Assembly (NCBI GenBank): GCA_008692225.1
Contig: VICG01000014.1
Location: 62,001-126,000, forward strand
Source: Monilinia fructicola
Lineage: Eukaryota > Ascomycota > Leotiomycetes > Helotiales > Sclerotiniaceae
Length of the DNA stretch: 64,000 nucleotides
Direction of reading: 5' to 3'
Part shown: piece after piece, positions 35,311-46,858 of the stretch
How the letters are laid out: each line of letters starts with the position of its first letter
Numbering within the stretch: position 1 is the first letter of the stretch
Notes under the pieces: model-generated
Databases searched by the model: none
Told to the model about the DNA's origin: nothing
The model's input: only the letters and a program-made list of their open reading frames with translations
Made by a program: the position numbers and the translations under genes

Positions 35311-36355
35311 GGATATCTGAAAGGAACTGACATTGTTTTGTGTTCTATCTTCAAGTTATGAAAATCATTTCCTCTCTTATTTTCGTTTAATGCCATCTGG
35401 CAGACAATTGGAAACTATGCATACTCATTACTGAGCTTCCGTGCCTTCATTCTTCTGTCCAACGTGATATGCGCCTAGTGATTCACTCACTTCATTAATT
35501 GACATGATCAGAGTGACTTTGATTCCAAACGTGAGTCCAAGTGACTCAAATGACTTCTAGAAAATCACCGTGAGTGCTTTTCATTCAAGTTTTATTCATA
35601 CCGTATTCCATAAGATTATGTATGCTACAGGCACAAAAGACACCGCTCACTCCTCTCCATTCCATGTCTTTTCATCAAATCGACATATCAACCTTCCCAC
35701 ATACTTTTTAAGAGTAGGTGGATGTTTGCCTATGCATATAAAAAATTAGTTTAGCAACTCATGCGAAAACTCGTCTTATTACCAGTGGAGAAGAATCAGT
35801 CATGCTGGGATGATGTTGACATGATTACTACATGGAATACATCAAAGACGTCTTGTCAGCTAATATACCGTTGATGCAGATCAGTTTAAGCGAGCCAATG
35901 CAGACTGTGGTAGACTTTTCTCCCAATATGCATAAATGTCATATGTCATATATCAATGATACTATTCAGAAGTTCTGGATGATGGCTTGTGAAATTGAAT
36001 TGAATTGCATGTTTGGCTCAACGCTACAATTTCTGATTAGTCAGAATCCAGCCTGGCATTGCGCTCGTTGATTGGCTTGTGCAATAATGTTGTTGATTCA
36101 AAGCTCGCATGCATCTTGGCGTGATCCTTCTTAATCACATGCATGCTAGTCAATTTCCATTTCACTTCACCTCGCTTCACATAACATGATATAATATCAC
36201 CGTCACCGTCACTTCTCACATTCTTCAATATCACTTGAGTTTATTTCAATCATAGCATAATACGACTACCTATTCTATTCTTACCATCAACAGACTGAAG
36301 TGGTAAACAGTGCAACAGTGCAACAGTGCAACAGTACAACAACCTGACTGCGTCG
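35311..36355. other. Intergenic with short 8-bp repeat
   Basis: No supported gene; plus and minus ORFs of 65-79 codons have no motif. Near its right end (36308-36341) is a short GTGCAACA tandem of about four units. Confidence 0.4.
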
Positions 36356-37199
36356 ATGTTCAGTAGTCCTGCCAAGTAGCAAAATGTTCGCAACAATAAT
36401 CGCAGGTCTCCAATTGTTATTTCACCACCAAAGCCGAGTGAGGATCTAACTAAATCTGCGACACTTATCTTCCTCCACGGCTATAGTTGGTCTGCTGATC
36501 AGTACAATCAGGACCCTCCAAATAGCGTTTCTGTAGCTCATCATATTCACAAGTCACCCTTACTTCAGTATGTCAAGATTGTTATTCCAGAAGGGATGCC
36601 AAATATCTGGCCTTCTCCAGGTAAACATGCGTGGTACAATATCGACAAGCCAACGCCTTCCCCTGGGGATCCTTCAAAGACTCATGTTTTTTGGCCAGCA
36701 TAACCCTGATCTCCACGATATCGAAGTTTCACTTAACTATCTTGAACATTTAATTGATATAGAAGTCGCAGCAGGGACACCTGCAAACCGCGTAATATTC
36801 ATGGGTGATAGCCAAGGCGCTTCAATTCTGTACTTGTTCCTGCTTACTCGACGAAGGGCTGCGGATCTTGGTGCTGTCGTTACATGGGCTGGATTTTCCG
36901 CCACCCCGTTAGAAACCATAGCACAAATGCAAGAAGCTAATGGATTATCTGACGGTTGGGCAAAGAAAACACAGCTGTATATGCTGCATGGCAAGAATGA
37001 TAAATTGGTACCCTTGTCAAGATCTCGCGCTCTTATGGATGCTCTCGAAGTCTATCGTGCTCGTAATCAGGGCTTTGCAACACTTCAATGGGCGATTGTG
37101 GATGGCGCGCCCCATTCCTTGATTGAACCTGTTTGGCCTCACGTTCGACATTTTTTGGAGACTTTCCTGTCGGGTACTGAGTCAGCTTCGAAGTTATGA
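36356..37199 (+). CDS. Alpha/beta-hydrolase, acyl-protein thioesterase/carboxylesterase type, frame interrupted
   Basis: The fold is clear: ATLIFLHGYSWSADQY (oxyanion region), VKIVIPEGMPNIWPSP, then RVIFMGDSQGASILYLFLLT with the nucleophile Ser in GDSQG, YMLHGKNDKLVPLSRSRALM with the acid Asp, and DGAPHSLIE with the catalytic His. This order fits the phospholipase/carboxylesterase (APT1-like) family, which cleaves acyl thioesters or carboxyl esters. The frame breaks in a T6 run (36687-36692): with five T's the join reads KTHVFGQHNPDLHDIEVSLN. The 5' end is also unsettled. The domain frame runs back to an in-frame TAG at 36377 just after a possible start at 36356 (MFSSPAK), so the true start or a first exon is not established. 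Confidence 0.7.
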
Positions 37200-37565
37200 A
37201 GCTCAGTGGTATTATTGCCCACTATATGACATAATTCTGTTTAATCAAGGCTGCTATGCTAAATCTGAGTACGAGCATTGCTGTGGAGTCATTTATGCTA
37301 CCGAATCGAATTATCTATGCAAATGATACAAAAGCGAAAAAGACACAAGAAGGACAAGAATAATTCTGAAGAATGCTTATTGAATTGAGATGTAAATATG
37401 TGTGAATGAATACATATGTCATGTTAAGGTGCAGGATGAGGACGAATAATGAAAAGAATAACACAGAGTTATGAATGTTTTCCCTTTTCAATTGCTAAAT
37501 GTCGAAGGAATCTAGCAATGTGATGATCGTAGCAGTGTTGTTCAATCTATTGAAGTGGTGATTGT

Positions 37566-37609
<44 letters not shown>

Positions 37610-38832
37610 TTGCGTTTAAAAACATAACGTCAGCCGCCCAAGGAACACTCACCGAGAAGCACCATATCACCTGCATCCAACCCACGTCCTTCCGAAAAGA
37701 ACTCGCTCCATGAGACCATTCTCCTAGATTCCTCCAAACCCACTATACAAAATCCTCACCGCAATCATCAAAGCTTGCCACATACAAGATTGAAACATTC
37801 CGATTGTCAATTCAGAAGTGCTAATATTCGATGGACTAACACTTAAAGATTTGATCGAGAATGGAATACAAGTATAGCGGATTTAATGAAAGGGACCCAA
37901 AGCTGGAGTATATGATGAGAGGAGGGTGCACCGGGTGCCGTGGGGAATATGGAGTAAATCTACGAGAGAGCGGGTTATATGTGATGAAGATCTGCCGTCG
38001 GGTATTTAGTCAGTTGGAGATTTATACCGATGCAATAGTTTTGATGGAATGATATATAGTTCTATAGGGTGTCTACCTGTCTAATAATCTGCTGCCAGAA
38101 TTCGCCCCAGAAGCACGGACAGTGTGACTTTGCTGAGAACTCCCAAAAGGGGGGGGGCAGTCCTACATGAATGAATTAGTCTAAATACAATTATCCCAAG
38201 GGACCATAGACCAGAAATAAAAACCAACCTCTGCCCATGGCACACAGATTCCTATTCTTAAAGCTAGTGTTGAAAACAATACATATCGAAAATCGATAGT
38301 ATAAGAAGGAAGCGGACCCCGTATTACTGTCGACGTCTTCACCATCCTCCACTTCCATTCATCATCTCTGATTGTTGAATACTTACTACTGATTTCACCT
38401 ATCAATGTCCCCTACTTTGTCTAATACAAATCTTTCCAAAGCTGATTAACTATATCGGCCATAACACAACAATAAACAGCCCAGACCTACTACGACAAGA
38501 TGAACAGTATCTTCCGGAATTACGGAGATGCAGGCCCATTCTTCAATTGTCAATTATACGGAGCTGCGTAGGCCCTGGTACTGTCACTGTATGTTGATTC
38601 CTATTCCATCGTCGTTGGAGCTATATTATCAGGATGAGAGCTTCCTTTTGAATGAATTCAAAGTACCTTTGGCCCGCTCATTGATATGCTACCTTTTAAG
38701 GTATCCATAGATAGAACCTTATCAAACATGGGACTCATCCATCGCATTTATAGTCAATTGATTGGACTCTGATCTCTCCAATGAAGGACTTCAGAACATG
38801 GCTGCGAGCGAAATTCCTCCACCGCTCTTGGT
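37200..38832. other. Gene-poor intergenic stretch
   Basis: No supported gene. It contains a TA microsatellite (listed separately) and ORFs of 60-74 codons without motifs. It leads into the decayed NRPS locus. Confidence 0.4.
37567..37608. repeat. (TA)n microsatellite
   Basis: About 20 uninterrupted TA units in an intergenic region 370 nt after the hydrolase gene. Confidence 0.95.
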
Positions 38833-38979
38833 GTGCAAGTCGCGGCACCGAATCAAGCCGATCTTGATATGATACCTGTTCGCAAACCATACAGCCGTGT
38901 CTCCTCGATCATGCCCCTGGGCATTTTCCTTGAGCTATATGGCATTATCTCTTTCAGCTGCCACTGGAACCAATACTTT

Positions 38980-40078
38980 GCTGCTGATGTACGTTCAATT
39001 GGTGGCGTATTTAGTGCAGCCGTTACAATTCTGATGGATTCCGAACTTTCGGTGAGAAATCTATGGAGCGCCTCATCCTCCCCTTTGAGTGACAGAAGAT
39101 GCTTGATTTGAGCAATTGTTTTTCCGAATCGGCGCAAGTCTCATCTGTAGACCAAGACCTTATGGTTCTATTTGAAAACATAGCGTCCACTTTTCCATCT
39201 GCGGTAGCTCCGAAGCAAGGTCAAATTTTCCTCACCTATGCGCAAATGAATATCGCTGGCAGGGTTATTGCGAAAATGATATCCGAGCCTGGAGATGTTT
39301 TATGCGTGCATGTCGACCGTTCCATATATTGGATTGTTATAATTTATAGCATTCTAAGGGCACGCAGAATGTACTGTCCATTCGGAGAATCTCTCCCTTT
39401 GAGGATTTCCAAAGGCAAACTCTTCATTTCTCCGGAAAGGTTGGCATCTTCATTGATACCTAGTTTTGTTGCGCAGTTTCTCATTGTAGATGAGATCCTT
39501 CCTAATTAATGGCTTTAAATTTTCACTTATAGAGAAAGCCTTACCATGTCGTACTATATCCGAACCCAATGCAAATGCTTAATGCTGAAAGTATGCCCAA
39601 AAACAACTGCAGTTGGTTGTCTTAATTCTTAAGACGAAAATCTGGTAAGATTTGTTGCACCTGCGTCCATAAACGTCTCGGGTTTCCGGATCAAGGTCGC
39701 TTCAGCTCTGCCTGCACATGCATTTCCCAGACGCATCATTGCTGTGGATACTTGTCTGCTAACTTTAGCTAGAAAGCTGGATGAGAAGAAGCTAGCCAAA
39801 ATGGCCATGCTTTCGGGTGTTTTTGAACCTGCCAACCCTAAATTCCACTGAGCATCGCTTTGCTGCTACCTTGTGGCGCGAAGTAATGAATCTTCCTCTG
39901 GAATAATCAATGGATAAGAGTTCTAACTTTTCTGAACTGGGGGGCGATTCAACCTTACAGCTCAGGCTATCTAGTACGCTTGAGGATATCTTTGGCTAGC
40001 GAGTGCCACTGCGCCTCATTTTTGACTCGTCAACTCTATTTGACCTCGTCCAGTTTCTGAACTCTCTGGGCTGGTTGA
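38980..40078 (+). pseudogene. Decayed non-ribosomal peptide synthetase (adenylation ends plus carrier domain)
   Basis: Three NRPS pieces lie in order on the plus strand but in different frames. At 39099-39420: VLFENIASTFPSAVAPKQGQ, IFLTYAQMNIAGRVIAKM, EPGDVLCVHVDRS, the N-terminal adenylation region. At 39708-39810: LPAHAFPRRIIAVDTCLLTL, ARKLDEKKLAKM, matching the A10 end of adenylation domains (LP..M.P...V.l..LPlt.nGKvDRk.L). At 39842-40075: RFAATLWREVMNLPLE, then MDKSSNFSELGGDSTLQLRL and VPLRLIFDSSTLFDLVQFLN, a carrier domain with the LGGDS phosphopantetheine site. The middle of the A domain (substrate pocket) is missing. The carrier frame has stops at 39904 (TAA) and 39997 (TAG), both explainable by C-to-T change. 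It cannot make a working enzyme. Confidence 0.65.
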
Positions 40079-40184
40079 CGGAGATGGGTCCCTGTACCCG
40101 AAGTACTGGGACCGTATGGAGTTTCTCTCATAGAGAAAAAGGGGTACGATAAGTGCCAGATCTGCCGGCGCTTAGCGGCTTTTA

Positions 40185-40859
40185 ATGTCACATTTGCATG
40201 CAATTTTGATAGAAGAATCAGGCCTTTGTGACTTGAAGCCTCTTGGAATATCACTCTTGCTTGACATCAAGTACTGCGCTGTAGATGTATACAGCATTGA
40301 TACTAGGGGGTGGTATCTAAAAGATATAATCAAAACGCACCCTATGTCAAAAGGGACAAGAAATTGGATATATGGGGCCTATATTATACCACATGATCTT
40401 CAAGTTGGTAATATCATACGGGTCAATATCTCACAAAGTTAAATAGTTGTGGTCATCACTCTCATTATTTGAGATCTCACGAGGTTTCAGGTATTTTGCA
40501 ACGAGACGTCTGCAAACTACATTAAAGGATATTTGGAAGATGTAAAGAAATCCTACATGGATGTAAGGTCATGGAACCAAGAAATTCCCCATTCAGAGAA
40601 AGACATCTGGATGAAATGTCCACAGAACTTGCCTTACTCACAGCAATCCATGATTTATGGCGCTCCAATACGTCAGTCAAGTTATACGGGGTCATTGAGA
40701 ACCATCAAAGTTCTCTCGCGCGGCGTTCGCTGCATATGGTTGAAGCCTCTTCTAATACGTATCCGGTACCCGGTCATAATCCATGATGCCTCATCGATCG
40801 ACGTCAATGCACTTCCCATATGCATTTCCGCCTCCAACGTAGATGGATTCATGTAGAGC
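40185..40859 (+). other. Unidentified degenerate coding tract after the NRPS remnant
   Basis: Two plus-strand ORFs in the same frame (40185-40442 and 40533-40856) look like exons of one protein. The first includes DIKYCAVDVYSIDTRGWYLK, MSKGTRNWIYGAYIIPHDLQ, VGNIIRVNIS. The second includes GYLEDVKKSYMDVRSWNQEI, HSEKDIWMKCPQNLPYSQQS. The gap between them has possible GT/AG edges (GTTAAA...TTTCAG). Other frames here are also open (40571-40786 +, 40682-40915 -), so strand and frame are uncertain. I do not recognise the family. It may be part of the same decayed cluster. Confidence 0.3.
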
Positions 40860-40915
40860 GTAAAAAACATAGCCAAGACGCCCTCTCCCACGGGGATTCG
40901 TGAAGACATAGCCAT

Positions 40916-43197
40916 AATAACTTCTTATATTCGAAAATTATCATTTATCACTTGATGTTTTTTCTGCAATTGATAGTCTCTCGACTGTTCTAAGTTAGTG
41001 ATCAGCTTCGCTCTCATTCTGAGATTCGTTTGTTTCTTAGAATCGAAAACTTCTCGGTAAAGAAATAATGAAAATGTTTTTCTGTGTATTGAGGGGTCTA
41101 GCATAGGGCAAGTTCACTTCGATATGTGGTTTAGTACGGCACAGCGTCGAATCACTTTCATCTCGAGCTTTGATTGGCACAGCCGATATATCTTGAATGA
41201 ATGAATATATTGCGGGCCCTACACATATTATTCGCATTAGTTTAGAGGCAAGTATAGCGCTGTGTGATGATTGCATATGCAGCTGAATGGAGCAGATCGG
41301 CAGCTTACCGGTCGACTAGTGCTTCTGTAGAAATCCATTTGATATCTTCGTCAGAGATTGTATTACAAAGTCCAATATTATGGAAAGATTGATTGTCTGA
41401 TCCTTTCACTTGATGCTAAAATACGCGTCCGCGGATTGTCACATTTTGGTCTTTCCAATGTATAGAGCCGTATTGTGGCTCCTAAGCCATAGATATAATC
41501 GCTTGCTTGGGAACTATAGTCGGGGGTTGCATAAAATCTATCCATGTACAGTATGTAAATACTGGAACCTCAAGGGACTCAGTACATGCAACTGTAGAGC
41601 TTTGTAAACATGTCTTGGGTTGTATTATTGGCTGCATATTATGACTTTCGCCTTGATTTTCGCCCTCCAGCCCGTCGGATGTTGCGTTGGTGTGTTTTAA
41701 AGAAAACCACTCAAAATTGCTAAGCTTCGACCGGTACGGCCTGGAAGACTACAATATGATAGTTAGAGACTCAGCGTGATATATGCTTTACTCGTTTTTA
41801 GCCTTGTGTGCATGATTTACACATATATGCGTACTCAACGCAGCTCATTACCGTCTTGAACTACCATTGAAGAAGTCAGACATAAGGTGTTCATTGTAGG
41901 GTTGTAGATCCTGAGCAGAGGTCTGCACGCAATTTTTTTCATTGACGCAATTCACAACTTGAGTTGCTGTTACCCTTGAATCCCGTGGGTAATGAACTGC
42001 CTAATATAGTAAGTTTGAAGTTATATCAATCTTCATTATAATTAGTCACCTTTACTATTAATTATCAGACATTATGATACAAATTATCATGAACACTACT
42101 ATGCCAGTAATTAGATCAAGTATTTGTTCCTACAGAGAGTTTGTATATATGTTCACTTGAATGGACTTACCGATATAAGAAATTCGAACAGACAGACATA
42201 AATTGACAGTAATTATATCTCGGATTCACTGTCAATTCATAATCCCAGCTCACTGATACCAAGCCGACAGAATCAAATCCCATAGAAAAGCATACAAGAA
42301 GGCACATGTTGAACACTTAGACATAGATGACCATATAATGCTTTGATAATGTATGAAATCCTGCCGAGACGCTTTGGGTTGTGGTAGATCTATGAACGTG
42401 TTCCTCAGACTCAAGTACATGTATAAGATACCATGTGAACATACTAGGTAATCTCTTAACATGTCCGGAATAAATAATTCGTGATACTAAACGATAAGTA
42501 TCGAATCCTTCAGATACATGGTTCAATCGAATATCACACACACACTTTATCAGTCAGTGCTGGAGAGAATGTTGATGTGAAAACCCAAGATGTATCTATC
42601 GACGGAATTGAACTTTAATTCACGAAACTCGACAGCCTTCAAGCCATCCAACGCTTATCTTTCCGAAAATCGTAAAAGTACAAGAAACCAAGCAACAATC
42701 AAATACTGATAACGCCTTGTGAAGTTGTGAATGTCCTCGTCGCACTCATTTTATCGTTGTCGTCAGAAAGTGTAAAACACCGACATCAAGATTCTAGGAT
42801 GTTCCTTTGGGGAATTACTAGGTAGTTTACAATTGGTTGGTAGCACGTGGTTTCACACCTGAGCCTTGGGTTACATTGCGTGCTCATCAGTATGTTCCGT
42901 GTGGGGAAAGTGGACTGGCTTGCGTGCTTGCTGGACATCTACCCCATCAATCGCTACTCGTCAAGGAACTAGATGTAATGCGAAAGATCCGAAGATCTGC
43001 AAGGTAGAACAAGCACGACATCTGAAGTTGTGTATGCGCAATTACACAAAATCTACGAACTGAGTATAGACTCATTTTTCAACCCGAATAGCTGATAAGA
43101 TATTTGATTGAAATACCCCGCACACCCCTCAATCAACTTCTAATGCTGTAGTCTTTTCGTGATTATCCTACGTCCCCTGATTATCTTTCCCTAAAAA
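40916..43197. other. Gene-poor flank of the decayed cluster
   Basis: About 2.3 kb with only 65-79-codon ORFs on both strands, none with a motif. It may include more decayed sequence that I could not identify. Confidence 0.35.
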
Positions 43198-44598
43198 ATG
43201 GCCGCATCAAACACATCCAGCTCTGAGAGTGGTATTTACTCAGAATACCACCAAAAGTTCCAATCTGCTCCCTTGCCGCAGAACGAAGAAGAGTGGCTTT
43301 CCCGAGCATCTGAAGTTTCTGAGATCTTTTCCAAAGACGCTGCACAAAGAGATATTGACAACAAGTCGCCTCACGATCAGGTATTGCTGCTAAAGTCGTC
43401 TGGATTACTCAAACTATTGGGTCCAAAGGAATTTGGGGGAGGTGGACAGCCCTGGGATGTTGGATACAAGGCGATCAGAGAAGTAGCTAAAGGTGATGGA
43501 TCTTTGGGTATGCTACTTGGGTATCATTTGGTTTGGTCGACGACCGCGAATGTTGTGGGAACAGACGAGCAAAAGGATCGATTTCAAAAAGAGGTAATCG
43601 AGAATAATTACTTTATTGGAGGTAAGTTGATTATCGTCCTACAAACATTAACCTTCAAATAAACTAATCAATTATTAACTAGGAGCTGTCAATCCACGAG
43701 ATTCCGATTTGAGCATCAAGTCTGATGGTGATCACATCATTTTCAACGGCCAGAAGCACTTCAATACTGGTGGTGTCGTATCCGATATAACTATTCTTGA
43801 AGGTGTGCTAGACGGGACAGCAAATCACATCTTCGCTGCTGTACCAACGAGACAACCTGGTATCCAATTTGCTGTAAGTGAAGGATAATGACTGTTCTGA
43901 CTTTATAATCAATACTGATTTGACAGTACAACTGGAACAACATTGGCTTGAGACTCACGGAGTCCGGCAGTGTGAAGATTGAAAATGTTAGAGTGCCATG
44001 GACGGATGCTTTAGGTTGGGATGCGCAGACCAAGGAGCCTCTTCCTCAATTTCTTGGTGTTCCTTTTGCCAGCCTCCTTCTTCCAACCATTCAACTCAAT
44101 TTTGCCAACTTTTACATCGGAATCTCGCTCGGTGCCATTGAGTCAGCAGCAAAGTATACAACAACACAAACTCGAGCGTGGCCTTTCGGTGGGGATAACA
44201 AGGATAGTCCAACTGAGGAGTGGTATATTCTTGAGCGATATGGAACTTTCCACGCACATCTTTCGGCAGTTGTAGCTTTAGCCGATTCCGCCGGTAAGAA
44301 GGTGGCAGATATATACGCGAAACATCAAGAGAAACGTTCAGTGTCTGCGCGAGAGAGAGGAGAATTGGCCGAAGCTGTCGCGGCTGTGAAGGTAGTCTCG
44401 ACAGATGTTGGCTTGATTGTAACAAGTGGAGTATTCGAATTGACTGGAGCAAGAGCAACAAGCAAAAAGGTTGGATTGGATCGCTTTTGGCGTGATATCA
44501 GAACACATAGTCTCCATGACCCTGTTGCTTACAAGAAGAGAGAGCTTGGAAGATGGACATTGTTGGGAGAAATTCCAGAACCAACATGGTATACTTAA
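43198..44598 (+). CDS. Acyl-CoA dehydrogenase-fold flavin monooxygenase (DszC/SfnC-like)
   Basis: Three exons (43198-43621, 43683-43873, 43927-44598) with introns of 61 and 53 nt give 428 residues. The domain order is that of acyl-CoA dehydrogenases: an N-terminal helical part (KSSGLLKLLGPKEFGGGGQP, GDGSLGMLLGYHLVWS), a beta part (AVNPRDSDLSIKSDGDHIIF, NGQKHFNTGG) and a C-terminal helical part (FANFYIGISLGAIESAAKYT, ELTGARATSKKVGLDRFWRD, IRTHSLHDPVAYKKRELG). The last block, R.IRTHSLHDP, is typical of DszC-like monooxygenases that use reduced flavin to oxidise sulfur or nitrogen compounds, rather than of true dehydrogenases with a catalytic Glu. The substrate is unknown. It needs a flavin reductase partner; none is nearby. 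The family is common in bacteria and scattered in fungi. Confidence 0.85.
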
Positions 44599-45298
44599 TT
44601 AATAGATTGGGATGGCAAAGCTGATTAGGGGTTGGAAATGTTTTATCGTATAATTTTTGTAGATGTTGCAGCAGGGGATTTTTGAAGGGAGAACAACGTG
44701 GTTTGGATAGACGTTTAATTAATGAGGAAATATCCACGACCATTTTGATCTTCAATGGCTGTATGCAGCAGTTTCATTCCAATTCGAAGAAAAAACGTAA
44801 ATCATGAGGACTTCCGTACATCACAATCGTAAAACTGTAGTGTGATATCCTCAGATTCCTATTTTAAAGGACTGAAAAATCCAAGACCAAATGGAACAGA
44901 GCTTGAAAATCCAAAGATAATAAGAGCGTTATCTAAATCGATCACTATCAACACTGGTTGGTGAACTGAAGAACTGAAGGGAAGAGATATGAGGCCTCTC
45001 TGAGAACTATCAAATATCCAGCAAATGTCAAACCTGCTGTTTGGAGAGATATTCAAACATTACAAGCGCAAAGTGTACTAAAAGTCATTTTGATGACGAT
45101 AATGATGATGATAATGATGATGATGATAATGATGATAATGATAATTACCTAGGTAGTATATTTGAACTGGGAAGAAAGCGAGAATGATTGCTGACTAAGC
45201 CTAAATTATTAGCCTCACCACTGTTAACATTCCATTTGCTTAAACCCCCTCAATACCACAACATTCAGACCTCCCCCATTACATATTCACACGCAATT
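44599..45298. other. Intergenic with GAT/AAT repeat
   Basis: This holds the 3' end of the monooxygenase gene and the NDUFB7 promoter. An imperfect GATGAT/GATAAT tract lies at 45094-45146. A minus ORF at 44859-45056 has no motif. Confidence 0.45.
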
Positions 45299-45711
45299 AT
45301 GACCGCAACTGAAGCTGTGAAGTCCGCAATTGGACTCTCTGGTTCTCCATCTACCAGTAGGGTTCCCTACTCCTCTCGATTGTACTTCCCCAAACACAAA
45401 AGCTAATACAGTTTAGGCGCAACCAGAGAACAAATGAGCGAAGCTCGACTGCCTATTGCATATCGTGATGGATGTGCCGGTCTGTTGATTCCCCTCAATC
45501 GTTGTCGGCAGGAGGAGTATTATCTGCCATGGAAGTGTGAGGTGCGTTCATGAAACACAACTGGGCCATGATGGGGAAGGCTGACATTTTGGATTTCATG
45601 AAACAGCAAGAGAGACATTCGTACGAGAAGTGCCAATACGATGAGTTCAAGAAGAGAGTTGCGAAGATGGACGAATTGAGAGCGGCAAAGGGTGGTGCAA
45701 GAAGCAATTGA
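45299..45711 (+). CDS. NADH:ubiquinone oxidoreductase subunit NDUFB7 (B18)
   Basis: Exons 45299-45356, 45417-45541 and 45607-45711 with introns of 60 and 65 nt give 95 residues with a clean frame. The protein contains ATREQMSEARLPIAYRDG, CAGLLIPLNRC (first CX9C) and KCEQERHSYEKCQYDEFKKR (second CX9C, C-EQERHSYEK-C), ending in KGGARSN. The twin CX9C fold with disulfides is the hallmark of NDUFB7, an intermembrane-space-side accessory subunit of complex I imported by Mia40. The length fits fungal orthologues. Each exon is too short to stand out as an ORF. Reading through intron 2 would stop after three codons (KCEVRS) and lose the second CX9C pair. Confidence 0.93.
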
Positions 45712-46858
45712 AGGGGGACCCTTGGGATTATGAATGGATGGGTGTGTACATACGGCATGGAAATGGAATACAATTTGCAGAATACCAATTTGGCCCCAGC
45801 ATTGTGACACAACTCAGTATATCAATGCCATTTGCATGTTTCGACATACCTCATCGGTGGTTTTTGAACGCCAGGACTCTTCCGTTGGTTATTGGGTTCG
45901 CTATTACCGGGCCTTGGGTATTTACCATCGGATTACACTCTTCCTAGGAGCACACAGTATGTTCAGCTCAGTAACTCATGTGCAGTGAGAAGTTGTCGAT
46001 ACTGGCTAGCGCTAAAACCCTCGCTCTTTGTGCATTAATGATACTGCACTGGATCTTGGTGACGGATCGTCCTGGGAGCTTTATTATCAATGACGGAATT
46101 TCGTGTTGCCATGAATTCGTTGTTACCATGGCCTCTCAAACATTGGTATGGGAGAGCTTGAATTATATAATCATTCGCCTAGTTCATAAGTAGATGTCTG
46201 AACATCATCTACCAAGCCCATACTTAGCTGTGAAATTAGTGCTTCAATTCCATCACCCTTGTTCGCTCGAGCTCATATCTATCACTTCTTCCGCTAGTGC
46301 GTGAACTTGCCAATATTCGAGTGATGGGTGGGACAACATGGATACGCTTTCGAAGCTCGAATTTAGCAATGTAATCGCCCGAGGGAAACTAGGCATGCTA
46401 CTTGGAACCTCGATACTTGATTGCTGAAGCCGATTCATGACTTTGGTCACAGTTTCAAAGCTCTGTTGTTAAAAACTTGCCCGCCGGTCCAGCATCTCTT
46501 TCATTTAATCAGATTCAAATGAGATCGGAAATGCTTAACTCGTACAATACAATTCCACGGCCTTGCCGATCTTACAATATTAAAGCGCGGCTTACTATGC
46601 CGGGTAATTGTATCTTTCTGGCTTGATGGGTATGAAGACAGGAACTCTTTCTAGAGACTGCATTCAATATCGATATACTCTCTTGTAACCCAAGTCAACT
46701 TGTCTTACCCGTAACTGCACACTCGCTTCTTCAAAAGAGTCTCACACTCTAGTTAAATGTCATAACCTGTGGTGAAAAGGCTTCATGGTCTTTGCTAAAA
46801 TCAACAACATTCATGCAATGTTAGATCTGCTTTGGTAGGACTGATGTCTTTAATCACT
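45712..46858. other. Intergenic, tail-to-tail
   Basis: This lies between the NDUFB7 and racemase gene ends. Overlapping plus ORFs of 71-84 codons at 45708-46193 have no motif and are not supported as genes. Confidence 0.4.

Noticed and set aside
45708..46193. Overlapping plus ORFs after NDUFB7
   Set aside because: They start at or beyond the NDUFB7 stop, show no family similarity, and have no consistent splice pattern.
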